DNA from: JALSRD01 sp964476595
GTDB lineage: Bacteria; Desulfobacterota; Desulfobacteria; Desulfobacterales; JALSRD01
Direction: 5' to 3'
DNA: 64,000 nt
NCBI GenBank assembly: GCA_964476595.1
Contig: CAYZCL010000123.1
Location: forward strand, 1 to 64,000
Shown here: positions 16,916 through 25,850 of the stretch, piece by piece
Layout of the letters: every line of letters begins with the position of its first letter
How positions within the stretch are numbered: the stretch's first letter is position 1
The notes under the pieces: model-generated
Seen by the model: only the letters and a program-made list of their open reading frames with translations
Told to the model about the DNA's origin: nothing
Databases searched by the model: none
Program-made: the position numbers and the translations under genes

Positions 16916-17587
16916 TCAGACTTCCGCACCCTGGTCTTCTTTCATCTTACGAATCAAGAGGTTGGCCGTACGTTCGAGGTGGGCTTTCAGGTGTTCCCTG
17001 GCCCGATCGAAATGGCCCAGTGAGATCCCTTTGAAAATGAGGCTGTGGTCGCTAACGGAAAACTGGTGGGATCCCGGCAAGTTCAGATACATCAGCTGAT
17101 ATCTGGACAAGGTGGACTGAATGCTCTTGTAAAAATGATTCAGCCAGTCATTGCGGCACGACTTGACCAGTTGAACATGGAAATTGGCCATCACTTCCAG
17201 ATGCGGAAGCATGTCCCTGGGAGCGGAACTGGTCGGCAAGGGGCAATTTTCCGCCGCTTCCAGCGCCTCTTTCAGCGACGGCAGCGATGTGAGATTCAGT
17301 TCCTCCAGGATGTCGATGGCCGTGCATTCGATCATCTTTCGCGCATAAAAGACCTGGGCGCAATCCTCCACCGACAGCTTGGTGACATAAGTTCCCTTAC
17401 GGGGAACGTTGACCACCAGGTTTTCGTGTTCCAGTTTTCGAAAGGCTTCACGGATCGGTGGTCGGCTGACACCGATCTGTCTGGATAGCGCATTTTCGTT
17501 AAACCACATTCCGGGAGACAGCGCTCCGGTTACAATTTCCTGCCGGAGGTACTGAACCACACTTTCTGTGACACCCTGAATTTTCAC
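16916..17587 (-). CDS. GntR family (FadR/FCD type) transcriptional regulator
   Basis: The 223-residue protein has an N-terminal winged helix (about 1-70, with LSRQIGVSRPPIREAFRKLE as recognition region and the wing around PRKGTYVT) and a C-terminal FCD ligand domain (about 85-215) with conserved histidines for metal or carboxylate binding. FCD regulators usually sense organic or sugar acids and repress the operon they head. This one starts the minus-strand operon with the UxaA and aconitase X genes. It begins with GTG, with GGGAG seven bases before it. A perfect inverted repeat 73 bases upstream is a likely autoregulatory operator. Confidence 0.9.
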   Translation of the reverse strand: MKIQGVTESVVQYLRQEIVTGALSPGMWFNENALSRQIGVSRPPIREAFRKLEHENLVVNVPRKGTYVTKLSVEDCAQVFYARKMIECTAIDILEELNLTSLPSLKEALEAAENCPLPTSSAPRDMLPHLEVMANFHVQLVKSCRNDWLNHFYKSIQSTLSRYQLMYLNLPGSHQFSVSDHSLIFKGISLGHFDRAREHLKAHLERTANLLIRKMKEDQGAEV

Positions 17588-18049
17588 TCTGCAGCTCCCT
17601 TGGGCAATCTCTCGGCCCGCACCGTGGCACGGACCCTCCCCAGCATATGTTTACTGTAGACAATATATTTGTATATTGTAGACCGCGTGTCAAGGAGCAA
17701 TTTCCCCATGATTCCTGTTATCCCGATGGCCGGTTTTTTGGCTCGGCCGTCATCTCTCCGTTGCGTGCGGTCACGCCCTCGCCCGAAAGCATCGCTTATT
17801 ACGACAGTTCCAAGCAATAAGCCAAGAGTGCCGCTTTTCATCGTGTGAATTCTGTCAGGCCCGCGCGGTCGGCAGGCTTCGGGCGCTGAGACTTGAAGAA
17901 CAGGCGGCCCGGCGAATATGGACCACCGCGGCCCCTTGACGAATCTTGACACCCCACGGCATTCATGCCATAGGTAAAAATGAGTGGAATTCAAGAAATG
18001 ACGATCGGAAACAATACCATCGCTAACCCTAATGGCAGGAGGTAATACC
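17588..18049. other. Divergent control region, GntR operon and liv operon
   Basis: No gene is supported in these 462 bases. They contain the GntR operator candidate at 17660-17679. A TTGACA at 17946-17951 could be a -35 for livK, but only weak -10 candidates lie at suitable spacing. AGGAGG immediately precedes livK. Confidence 0.5.
17660..17679. promoter_or_regulatory. Inverted-repeat operator, probable GntR site
   Basis: ACAATATA at 17660-17667 and its exact reverse complement TATATTGT at 17672-17679 flank a four-base spacer, giving a 20-base dyad 73 bases upstream of the GntR start. A wider TGTAGAC/TGTAGACC direct repetition surrounds it. AT-rich dyads of this size are typical FCD-type GntR operators. 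Binding by this regulator is inferred from position. Confidence 0.6.
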
Positions 18050-19249
18050 ATGAAAAAAGCTGCACTACTTATTGGTTGTATCTTTGCTGTATCACTTCTT
18101 TTTATCGGTGCCGCAAATGCCCAGGACTCGGTCAAAGTGGGCATCGTCCTGCCAACGACTGGTTCGCTGGCCAAGTTCGGAGAAATTGAGAGAGATGCCT
18201 TCCTCATGGCCCAGGAGGAGATCAACGCCGCCGGGGGCATCAACGGCAAGAAACTGGAGCTGCTCATCGAAGACACCACCGGCCGTCCGGACGTGGGCCG
18301 CTCGGTGGTGGAAAAGCTGATCACCAAGGACAAGGTGGTCATGATCGGCGGCGGCTACAGCAGCTCGGTGACCTACGCCACGGCCGGCGTCTGCCAGCAG
18401 AACAGCATGCCTTTCCTGGTCAACACCGGATCGGCTGACAAGATCACGACCTCGGGGTGGACCTGGATCTACCGCCTCAACCCGCCGGTTTCGCAGTACG
18501 CCAGCGCCGTCAAATCCCTGCTGACCCAGGTCATCAAGCCCAAGACGGTGGCCATCCTGCACGAAAACTCGCTTTTCGGCACCAAGGGCGCCAAGAAGTT
18601 CGAAAAAACCTGCAAAGAACTCGGCTACAAGGTCGTGCTCAAGGAAGGCTATGAGCACGGTGGTATCGACTTCAAGCCGGTGCTGACGCGCGTCAAGGAG
18701 AAAAACCCGGACGTCATCTACATGATCTCCTACATCATGGACGCCTCGCTGCTGATGAAACAGGCCAAGGAGCTGAAACTGACGCCCAAGATGTTCATCG
18801 GCGGCGCGGCCGGCTTCACCCTGCCGGAGTTCAAAGAAAACGCCGGTGTGGCCTCCAACTACGTTATCTCGGCCACTCTCTGGCACCAGGTGCTGCCCTT
18901 CCCCGGCGCCATGGACTTCTACAAGAAGTTCAAGGCCCGCTTCAAGAAGTCGGTGGACTACCACGGCGCCGAGGCCTATGCCGCCTGCTACGTGATCGCC
19001 GACGTGCTCAAACGCGCCAAGTCCTTCAAGAACACGGACATCAAGGCCGCCCTGGACGCCACCGACATGATGACCGTCTTCGGCCCCGTCAAGTTCACCA
19101 CCTGGGGCAAAATGAAAAACCAGAACAAGGCCGCCACCTACGTGGTCCAGTGGATCGACGGCAAGCTGGAACTGGTGTGGCCCAAGGATCACGCCACCAA
19201 AGAGTTCGTGTTCCCCGTGGACTGGCTGAAAGTCTGGGGTTACAAATAA
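18050..19249 (+). CDS. livK: Branched-chain amino acid ABC transporter, substrate-binding protein
   Basis: The 399-residue periplasmic protein has a signal peptide (about 1-24, ending ANA-QD) and the periplasmic-binding fold of the LivK/leucine-binding type, starting VKVGIVLPTTGSLAKFGE, with EINAAGGINGKKLELLIEDT. It captures an amino acid or similar small acid for the permease and ATPases encoded next. The ATG at 18050 follows AGGAGG. Specificity is uncertain: family members also bind amides, aromatic acids or urea. It stands divergent from a sugar-acid operon. A stable hairpin separates it from livH. Confidence 0.9.
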   Translation: MKKAALLIGCIFAVSLLFIGAANAQDSVKVGIVLPTTGSLAKFGEIERDAFLMAQEEINAAGGINGKKLELLIEDTTGRPDVGRSVVEKLITKDKVVMIGGGYSSSVTYATAGVCQQNSMPFLVNTGSADKITTSGWTWIYRLNPPVSQYASAVKSLLTQVIKPKTVAILHENSLFGTKGAKKFEKTCKELGYKVVLKEGYEHGGIDFKPVLTRVKEKNPDVIYMISYIMDASLLMKQAKELKLTPKMFIGGAAGFTLPEFKENAGVASNYVISATLWHQVLPFPGAMDFYKKFKARFKKSVDYHGAEAYAACYVIADVLKRAKSFKNTDIKAALDATDMMTVFGPVKFTTWGKMKNQNKAATYVVQWIDGKLELVWPKDHATKEFVFPVDWLKVWGYK

Positions 19250-19296
19250 TCCGGCGTCAGCGGTCAGCGGCCGGCTCACCGCCGATAACGAAAAAC

Positions 19297-19342
19297 TTCA
19301 CCTCCACGGCCCGCGTTCAGGGGCCGCGGAGGGACCGTGAAC
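19297..19342 (+). other. Intercistronic hairpin between livK and livH
   Basis: The 12-base arms 19301-19312 and 19321-19332 pair at 11 of 12 positions around an 8-base loop, and TTCA/TGAA at the base extends the structure across a small bulge. No T run follows, so it is not an intrinsic terminator. Such structures after a binding-protein gene commonly protect its mRNA from 3' decay and give more binding protein than permease. Confidence 0.5.
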
Positions 19343-19437
19343 CGCAAGACGGCCAACGAACGGCCCGGGTCGGCGCGCAGCCGGTCCGGGCTGTACTTTA
19401 AAATCCTCTGCCACGCTTTTCCCGAAAGGATCGGCCC

Positions 19438-20313
19438 ATGGATGTTTTTATCCAGACCATCGTTTCCGGCATTCTGATCGGCGGCATCTACAGCATGATC
19501 GGCATCGGCATGACGCTCATCATGGGGGTCATGGGCATCATCAACCTGGCCCACGGCCAGCTCATGATGGTGGCCATGTACATCACCTTCGTGCTGGCGC
19601 ACTACTTCCACATCGACCCCTACGTGTCACTGCTGGTGGCCATGCCGGCGCTTTTCCTGCTGGGAGCCTTCCTGCAGAAATTCCTGCTCAACCCCCTCAT
19701 GGAGGTCGAGTCCATCCTGCCGGAAAACCAGGTACTGATGACGGTGGGCATCGGCATGGTGCTGACTGAAATCGCGCGCTTCATCTTCAGTTCCGACTAC
19801 AAGACGGTGAAGACATCCTACAGTTCCTCGGCTCTTTTCATCGGAACCATCTCGTTCAACGTCCCCATGTGCATCGCCTTCGTGTTCGCGCTGCTCTTCA
19901 CGGCGGCGCTTTTCTGGTTCCTGCTCAAGACCGACCTGGGCCGCTCCATCCGGGCCACGGCCCAGGACAAGGACGCCGCCACCCTGATGGGCATCAACAG
20001 CAACCGCATCACCATCATCACCTTCGGCATTGGATCGGCGCTGGTGGCCGCGGCCGGCGTCCTGCTGATGCCCATCTTCTATCTCTTTCCGGACATCGGC
20101 GGCGCCTTCACGCTCAAGGCCTTCGTGATCACCATCCTCGGGGGCCTGGGCAGCACGGTGGGCGCCATCTTCGGCGGCATCGTGCTGGGCATTGCCGAAA
20201 CCCTGGGCGCCACCTACATCGGCATGGGCTATAAGGAGATGGTGGGATACGTCATCTTCGTACTGGTGCTGATCTTTCTGCCGGGCGGCCTCAAGCGCCT
20301 GACGAAAGTGTAG
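19438..20313 (+). CDS. livH: Branched-chain amino acid ABC transporter permease LivH
   Basis: The 291-residue inner-membrane protein has about eight hydrophobic helices and the LivH-type start (GILIGGIYSMIGIGMTLIMG, then INLAHGQLMM). The EAA-like cytoplasmic loop lies around RATAQDKDAATLMGI. It forms the translocation pore with LivM. AAGGA precedes the ATG, and livM follows after eight bases. Typical length for the family. Confidence 0.93.
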   Translation: MDVFIQTIVSGILIGGIYSMIGIGMTLIMGVMGIINLAHGQLMMVAMYITFVLAHYFHIDPYVSLLVAMPALFLLGAFLQKFLLNPLMEVESILPENQVLMTVGIGMVLTEIARFIFSSDYKTVKTSYSSSALFIGTISFNVPMCIAFVFALLFTAALFWFLLKTDLGRSIRATAQDKDAATLMGINSNRITIITFGIGSALVAAAGVLLMPIFYLFPDIGGAFTLKAFVITILGGLGSTVGAIFGGIVLGIAETLGATYIGMGYKEMVGYVIFVLVLIFLPGGLKRLTKV

Positions 20314-20321
20314 AGGGACTT

Positions 20322-21284
20322 ATGCAGAAAAAAAACATCGCGTCGATCGTTGCGCTGGTCATTGCCATCGCCTTTCCGCTGGTGGTGCGGTCCAGCTACT
20401 ACCAGCACCTGGTGATCATCAGCCTCATGTGGGTGATCATCGGATCCTCCTGGAACCTGTTGGCCGGCTACACCGGGCAGGTCTCCTTCGGACACGCCAT
20501 CTTCTTCGGCGTCGGGGCCTACACGGCCGGCCTGTGCGTGACGCAGCTGGGCATTTCGGCCTGGTGGGGCATGCTCTTCGGCGGGCTGACGGCCATGCTG
20601 GCGGGACTCTTCGTGGGCTGGGTGTGTTTTCGCCTGCGCGGTCCCTACTTCGCCCTGGCCACGCTGGCCGGCGGCGAGATCTTTCGCCTGATCGCCACCA
20701 ACTGGGAGAGCCTCACCGAGGGCATGGTGGGCATCCTCATCATCCAGACATTCAAGAGCAAGCTCCCCTATTACTACATCGTGCTGGTACTGGCCCTGAG
20801 CTGTATCCTGGTCATTCGACTGATCATGAAATCCAAGTGGGGCTATTACTTCGTCTCCATCCGCGAGGACCAGGACGCCGCCGAGTCCCTGGGCATCAAC
20901 ACCACGCTCTATAAAAACATCTCGCTGCTGGTCAGCTCGTTCTTCACCGGCATGGCGGGAGCCTTCTACATGAACTACATGGCCTTCATCGACCCGGAGG
21001 TGGTCTTTTCGCTGCATTTCATCTCCATCATGGCCATCCTGGTGGGCATCGTGGGCGGCGTGGCCACCATCTGGGGTCCGGCCGTGGGCGCTTTCATCAT
21101 GGTGGGGCTGCAGGAAACCTTCCGCAGCTCCTTTTTCGGGCTGGCGCCGGAGTGGATCAGCCAGGCCCACGCGCTGGCCTTCGGCCTGCTGGTGATCTTC
21201 GTCATCATGTACCTGCCCAACGGCGTGGTGGGCGACTGGCAGAAAATCAAACGTTACGTGTTCCGGGTCAAGCCGGCTGCCTGA
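20322..21284 (+). CDS. livM: Branched-chain amino acid ABC transporter permease LivM
   Basis: The 320-residue membrane protein has about nine hydrophobic helices and LivM-type motifs: GYTGQVSFGHAIFFGVGAY early on, and the cytoplasmic loop SIREDQDAAESLGIN. It is the second pore subunit. AGGG stands before the ATG, eight bases after livH. The ATPase gene livG starts 23 bases downstream. Confidence 0.93.
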   Translation: MQKKNIASIVALVIAIAFPLVVRSSYYQHLVIISLMWVIIGSSWNLLAGYTGQVSFGHAIFFGVGAYTAGLCVTQLGISAWWGMLFGGLTAMLAGLFVGWVCFRLRGPYFALATLAGGEIFRLIATNWESLTEGMVGILIIQTFKSKLPYYYIVLVLALSCILVIRLIMKSKWGYYFVSIREDQDAAESLGINTTLYKNISLLVSSFFTGMAGAFYMNYMAFIDPEVVFSLHFISIMAILVGIVGGVATIWGPAVGAFIMVGLQETFRSSFFGLAPEWISQAHALAFGLLVIFVIMYLPNGVVGDWQKIKRYVFRVKPAA

Positions 21285-21306
21285 CGGCACATTCGAGAGG
21301 ATAGGC

Positions 21307-22026
21307 ATGGCACTACTGGAGATTCAAAACCTGACGAAGTCCTTCCGGGGCCTCACGGCGGTGAACAACGTCAGTTTCGAGGTCAACGAGGGGGAAATCG
21401 TCAGTCTGATCGGCCCCAACGGCGCCGGCAAGACGACGATTTTCAACTGCATCAACCAGTTTTTTCCCATCACCTCGGGCGACATCCGCTTCCAGGGAAA
21501 GAGCATCAAGGGCATGAAAACCTGGCAGATCTGCAAGCTGGGCATCGGCCGCACCTTCCAGGTGGTCAAGCCCCTGGCGCGCATGACGGTCATGGACAAC
21601 GTGACGGCGTCGTCCTTCTGCCGCGTCAAGTCCATCGCCGAGGCCCGGGCGCAGGCGGAACGGGTGCTGGAGTTCTGCAACCTGATCTCGGAAAAGGACA
21701 AGCTGGCGCGCAGCCTGCCCATCGGCGGCCGCAAGCGCCTGGAAATCGCCCGCGCCCTGGCCACGCAGCCCAAGCTGCTGCTGCTGGACGAAACCGCCGC
21801 CGGTCTGAACCCTTCGGAACTCGACGAGGCCATCGAACTGATCCGCAAGATCAAGCAGAGCGGCACCGCCATCCTGGTGGTCGAGCACATCATGAAGGTC
21901 ATCATGTCTATATCGGACCGCATCCACGCCATCAGTTTCGGCCAGACCATCGCCGAGGGCACCCCCGAGGAAGTGGCCAACAACAAGGCGGTCATCGAAG
22001 CATACCTGGGAGAAGAAAATGCTTAA
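21307..22026 (+). CDS. livG: Branched-chain amino acid ABC transporter ATPase LivG
   Basis: The 239-residue protein is an ABC ATPase with Walker A GPNGAGKTT at about 34-42 and Walker B LLLLDETAAGLNP. The signature segment reads LPIGGRKRLEIARAL, a variant of the usual LSGGQ. It energises the LivHM pore with LivF. Its last eight bases overlap livF, so the two ATPases are translationally coupled. Confidence 0.93.
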   Translation: MALLEIQNLTKSFRGLTAVNNVSFEVNEGEIVSLIGPNGAGKTTIFNCINQFFPITSGDIRFQGKSIKGMKTWQICKLGIGRTFQVVKPLARMTVMDNVTASSFCRVKSIAEARAQAERVLEFCNLISEKDKLARSLPIGGRKRLEIARALATQPKLLLLDETAAGLNPSELDEAIELIRKIKQSGTAILVVEHIMKVIMSISDRIHAISFGQTIAEGTPEEVANNKAVIEAYLGEENA

Positions 22027-22723
22027 GGTCAATTCCATCAACGTGGCCTACGGAGACCTGCAGGTGCTCTGGGACGTGAGCTTCGAGGTCCGGGAGGGCG
22101 AGATCCTGGTGCTGGTGGGCGCCAACGGCGCCGGAAAGTCCACGACCCTGCGGACCATATCCTCCCTGCTCAAGCCCATGAGCGGCACCATCGAGTTCGA
22201 GGGGGTGCGCCTGGATCAGCTGCCGCCCAACAAGATCATCGAACACGGGGTGGTGCACGTTCCCGAGGGCCGGCGGCTGTTTCCGGACATGACCGTCGAG
22301 GAGAACCTCATCATGGGGTCGCTCTACGGCGAGGCCAGGCGCAAACGGCCGCAGACCCTGGAGTACACCTACTCGCTGTTTCCGCGCCTCAAGGAGCGGC
22401 GCAAGCAACTGGCCGGCACCCTTTCCGGCGGCGAACAGCAGATGGTGGCCGTGGGTCGCGGCGTGATGTCCCTGCCGCGGCTGATGATGTTCGACGAACC
22501 GTCGCTGGGCCTGTCGCCGCTGCTGGTGCAGGACATCTTCAATCTGGTGCGCAAGATCAACGACGAGGGCGTCACGGTGCTGCTGGTCGAGCAGAACGTC
22601 ACCAAAACGCTGGCCATGTGCCACCGGGCCTACGTGCTGGAAAACGGTCGCATCACGCTGACCGGGACCGGTGAGGAGCTGATGGCCGACGACCACGTCA
22701 AGGAGGCTTACCTGGGAATTTAG
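22019..22723 (+). CDS. livF: Branched-chain amino acid ABC transporter ATPase LivF
   Basis: The 234-residue ABC ATPase has Walker A GANGAGKST at about 37-45, signature LSGGEQQMVAVGRG and Walker B LMMFDEPSLGLSP, with the LivF-type VPEGRRLFPDMTVEENL. It is the last gene of the liv operon and ends 80 bases before a strong terminator. The start ATG lies within the end of livG behind GGGAG. Confidence 0.94.
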   Translation: MLKVNSINVAYGDLQVLWDVSFEVREGEILVLVGANGAGKSTTLRTISSLLKPMSGTIEFEGVRLDQLPPNKIIEHGVVHVPEGRRLFPDMTVEENLIMGSLYGEARRKRPQTLEYTYSLFPRLKERRKQLAGTLSGGEQQMVAVGRGVMSLPRLMMFDEPSLGLSPLLVQDIFNLVRKINDEGVTVLLVEQNVTKTLAMCHRAYVLENGRITLTGTGEELMADDHVKEAYLGI

Positions 22724-22803
22724 GGGCAGGGCGCAAGGGGAGAAGGCACGGAGGCACAGAGTTTCCGGTGGCCGTGCAGCGCCGAACGTTTTTCGAAGAG
22801 ACG

Positions 22804-22838
22804 GAAAAGCCGAAACAAGATCCTTGTTTCGGCTTTTC
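22804..22838. terminator. Bidirectional terminator between liv operon and usp
   Basis: A perfect 16-bp stem (22804-22819 with 22823-22838) with a three-base loop lies between convergent genes. The stem bases next to the loop are GC-poor but its middle is GC-rich, and each outer arm reads as an A/T run, so it can serve both directions. Confidence 0.85.
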
Positions 22839-22868
22839 AAATGGGTGGAAGCGTGGTTGCCCAGTCGT

Positions 22869-23261
22869 CTATTTGACGGTCACCACAGGGCACGGGGCTT
22901 TGAGGATGACGTACTGGGCCGTAGATCCCATAAGGATCTTGCTGACCTTGGAGCGCCGTTTGACGCCCATGATGATCTCGTCGACCTTTTTCTCCTCGGC
23001 GAAATGCACGATGTCCTCGCCCGGGGACAGTCCCCGGATCAGCAGGTGGGTATTGCAGGTGACGCCGTTTTCTCTGAAAAGTTCCTCAGCATAGGCCAGC
23101 CCGCCCTCGGCATTTTCGATTTCCTCGCGCTGACCCTCGCCGCCCTTGATCATGGACGTCACCACTTCGACGTCGGCACCAAAGGCCTTGGCATGTTGGA
23201 CGGCCAAGTGCATCGCCTCGCGGGCCGAATTGGAACCATCGTAACCGACCAGAATCTTCAT
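22869..23261 (-). CDS. Universal stress protein (UspA family)
   Basis: The 130-residue protein has the single-domain USP fold: MKILVGYDGSNSAREAM at the start, and near the end the ATP-binding run beginning MGVKRRSKVSKILMGSTA, followed by PVVTVK. Proteins with this G-x2-G-x9-G(S/T) pattern bind ATP and act in stress survival; partners are unknown. The ATG at 23261 was chosen because GGAGG lies seven bases before it; the longer frame adds residues with no family similarity. It converges on the liv operon. Confidence 0.9.
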   Translation of the reverse strand: MKILVGYDGSNSAREAMHLAVQHAKAFGADVEVVTSMIKGGEGQREEIENAEGGLAYAEELFRENGVTCNTHLLIRGLSPGEDIVHFAEEKKVDEIIMGVKRRSKVSKILMGSTAQYVILKAPCPVVTVK

Positions 23262-23434
23262 CAGAACCTCCATCTTTTTGCCGCGCATCCGCGGCGTACA
23301 CGTTGATGTTGCCACCACCCCCGATTTCCCCTCTACGATAATCACTTCTAGCGGAAATGCACGTTTTTTTAACCACCCATGTACCCGGGATGCCGCTGAT
23401 TGACGGATGAAACCCAACCGCGTATAAAACAGCT

Positions 23435-24658
23435 ATGGCCGCCCCGGAACCCAATATCGAGCGCCGCCCCCTGGCCGACCGCATCCGGCCCCAGCGCCTG
23501 GAGAGGGTCGTCGGGCAGGCGCATCTCATCGGTGAAAACAAGCCCATCCGCCGGGCCGTGGAGCGCCGCGCCGTGCACTCCATGATCCTGTGGGGGCCGC
23601 CCGGCAGCGGCAAAACCACCCTGGCGCGGGTCATCGCCGCCGAGATCGGGGCGGTTTTCCACGAGTTGTCGGCGGTTTCGGCCGGCAAGGCCGACGTACG
23701 CAAGGTGGTCGAAGCGGCGCGCAGGGCGCCGACCGCGTCCGGCACGATTCTGTTTCTGGACGAAATCCACCGCTTCAACAAAGCCCAGCAGGATTTCCTG
23801 CTGCCCTACGTGGAAGACGGCAGCGTGACCCTCATCGGCGCCACCACCGAAAACCCCAGCTTCGAGGTCATCCCGGCCCTGCTTTCCCGCTGCCGCGTGT
23901 ACGTGCTCAACGAGCTGAGCGAGGAAGAACTGGCCGACATCGTCGCCGCCGGTACGGACGAACTGGGGGTGGAACTGGACGAAACGGCGGTCCGCTTCCT
24001 GGTGCAGTTCGCCAACGGCGACGCGCGTACGGCCCTGAACGTGTTGGAAACGGCCGCACGACTCTACAGCCGGTCCGGCAAAGAGAAAGCGGCAAAGCCG
24101 GGAGGGACGGCACCCATCGTCCTGGACGACCTGAAAAACGCGCTGCAGTCCAAGCACCTGCGCTACGACACGGGCGGCGAAGAGCACTACAACACCATTT
24201 CGGCCTTCATCAAGAGCATGCGCGCCTCCAACCCCGACGCCGCTCTGTACTACCTGGCACGCATGGTGGAGGCCGGCGAAGACCCCAAGTTCATCGCCCG
24301 TCGCATGGTGGTTTTCGCCTCCGAGGACATCGGTATGGCCCAACCCACAGCCCTGGTGGTGGCCAACGAGGTCTTCCGGGCCGTGGAGACCATCGGCTAC
24401 CCCGAGTGCGCCATCAACCTGGCCCACGGGGCCGTCTACCTCGCCACGGCCCGCAAGGACCGCGCCGCCTACGAAGGGCTGCGGGCAGCGCAGGCCGACG
24501 TGAAACGCCACGGCAACCTGCCCATTCCGCTGAACCTGCGCAACGCCCCCACCCGCCTGATGAAAGAGCTGGGCTACGGCAAGGGGTACGAAAAGTACAA
24601 CCGCCGGGACCTGCTGCCGGACCGGCTCAAGGGGCGGCGCTACTACCGGCCCAAATAG
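23435..24658 (+). CDS. rarA: Replication-associated recombination protein A, AAA+ ATPase
   Basis: The 407-residue protein is RarA (MgsA), a clamp-loader-like AAA+ ATPase that acts at stalled replication forks. Visible motifs are RPQRLERVVGQAHL at the N terminus, Walker A GPPGSGKTT at about 52-60, Walker B LFLDEIHRFNK, and the sensor-1 GATTENPSF. The C-terminal tetramerisation region contains EDIGMAQP. Length is usual for the family. It is a stand-alone plus-strand gene converging on the iron-sulfur protein gene. Confidence 0.95.
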   Translation: MAAPEPNIERRPLADRIRPQRLERVVGQAHLIGENKPIRRAVERRAVHSMILWGPPGSGKTTLARVIAAEIGAVFHELSAVSAGKADVRKVVEAARRAPTASGTILFLDEIHRFNKAQQDFLLPYVEDGSVTLIGATTENPSFEVIPALLSRCRVYVLNELSEEELADIVAAGTDELGVELDETAVRFLVQFANGDARTALNVLETAARLYSRSGKEKAAKPGGTAPIVLDDLKNALQSKHLRYDTGGEEHYNTISAFIKSMRASNPDAALYYLARMVEAGEDPKFIARRMVVFASEDIGMAQPTALVVANEVFRAVETIGYPECAINLAHGAVYLATARKDRAAYEGLRAAQADVKRHGNLPIPLNLRNAPTRLMKELGYGKGYEKYNRRDLLPDRLKGRRYYRPK

Positions 24659-24729
24659 GGGTTCGTTTCCCGCCTGCGCCGGGCGCGCGTTTCCGGGGAC
24701 GCCGGGAAGCGGGGACGCCGGCCGCAAGA

Positions 24730-25545
24730 TCAGTGGCAGGCGCCCCCGGAAGCGCTATAACGGCGGGCCAACTCATCGAAGAAGGCGTCGGTCAGCAGTT
24801 CGGCGAAACGCTCCCCGTGACGGCTGTGGGTCTTGTAGAACGCCAGGCAGTCGCCCACGATCGCCAGCACCCGGTCGGCGCTGTAGATCCCCGGCAGTTC
24901 CCGCGCCAGGCGCGGGTGACGGCCCAGTTTGCCGCCCAGCAGCACCCGGAAACCGGTCCGGCCGGCGGCCAGTGTTCCTGTGGGGCAGGCCGTGACGCAC
25001 TGGCCGCAGGCCACGCAGCGTTCCATCGCCGGCCGCGGGGGCCCTTCGTCGTCCAGGTCGAAGACGTCTTCCCTGCAGATGTCCACGCAGGCGCCGCAGG
25101 CCGTGCACGGCTCACCGGTGAGGCGAACGTCGACGGCCCCGAGAATGCCCACGTCCTTGATCTGGGGCTGGGAACAGGCATTGGGGCAATCCGCCAGCGA
25201 GATGCGAAACTCGTGGTGAAACTTCAGGTCCCCGCGCACCCGCTCCCTGAGAAACCCCAGCAGGTCCTGAGACTTGAGCAGTTCCTCCAGGCGGCGGTAG
25301 AGTTCGTCGCCGGGCACCGCGCGGTTGGGGCAGCCGTTGGGGCCGAAGCACATGTCGATGCGATAGCCCTTGACGTCCCGGCTCATGCCGGACAGGTAGC
25401 GCCGCTGGGTGGCCCGCACGTCGGCCAGCGACACCACTTTTTTGCCCGCCGTGCGGGCCTCCTGCTCCACCCGTGCGCGCACCCTCTTGCGCACGAAAAA
25501 GGGGACTTTCCGGATGGCCTCCTCGGCATCGGCCGACCATTTCAT
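24730..25545 (-). CDS. PCP_red / sulfite-reductase-like iron-sulfur protein
   Basis: The 271-residue protein combines three parts. Residues 1-45 resemble the PCP_red domain (C-terminal domain of light-independent protochlorophyllide reductase subunits). Residues about 55-140 carry the siroheme/Fe4S4 cysteine pattern of nitrite/sulfite reductases: C66-x5-C72 and C120-x3-C124 (DCPNACSQPQ). Residues 147-190 hold two ferredoxin-type clusters (C147, C150, C153, C157 and C177, C180, C183, C187). This half-length, ferredoxin-fused architecture recalls AsrC-like or assimilatory-type small sulfite reductases of anaerobes. It lacks the repeat needed for a full monomeric enzyme, so it may act with a partner or as a redox sensor. 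The ATG at 25545 follows AAGGAAG. Confidence 0.75.
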   Translation of the reverse strand: MKWSADAEEAIRKVPFFVRKRVRARVEQEARTAGKKVVSLADVRATQRRYLSGMSRDVKGYRIDMCFGPNGCPNRAVPGDELYRRLEELLKSQDLLGFLRERVRGDLKFHHEFRISLADCPNACSQPQIKDVGILGAVDVRLTGEPCTACGACVDICREDVFDLDDEGPPRPAMERCVACGQCVTACPTGTLAAGRTGFRVLLGGKLGRHPRLARELPGIYSADRVLAIVGDCLAFYKTHSRHGERFAELLTDAFFDELARRYSASGGACH

Positions 25546-25807
25546 AACGTACTTCCTTCCTCCGTGCCGCCGGCGGCGGGTTTGTTTCGCGGTGTAACCT
25601 TCCGGGTCAAGGGGGCTCAATTACTATAATACCCCATGCAGCCGGGCGCAAGCACCCCTGGCGACAGGGAACAGATTGCCTTGCGAGACGGGTCCCCGCG
25701 TCGTGCCGGCCGAACATCGGGACGGTCCGCAAGGGTGTGCCGACCGGGGTTCAAATCGGATTTTCGAGACACTTAACATACTGATTATATAACAGAACGA
25801 ATATATG

Positions 25808-25836
25808 TTGACAGAATGGACGCCTCTACTTATAGT
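25808..25836 (+). promoter_or_regulatory. Consensus sigma-70 promoter of the efflux operon
   Basis: A perfect -35 TTGACA (25808-25813) and a near-perfect -10 TATAGT (25831-25836) are separated by exactly 17 bases, predicting initiation near 25843, about 90 bases before the tolC-like start. The spacer contains ACGCCTC (25820-25826), whose inverse GAGGCGT recurs at 25851-25857, so a repressor could bind over the promoter. Confidence 0.8.
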
Positions 25837-25850
25837 ATGTTTCAATCAGT

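Noticed and set aside
22724..22803. A small gene after livF
   Set aside because: No ribosome binding site, and the region leads straight to the terminator.
24659..24729. Short direct repeats after rarA
   Set aside because: Two GGGGACGCCGG copies exist but no clean stem-loop with a T run; probably GC-rich chance repetition.
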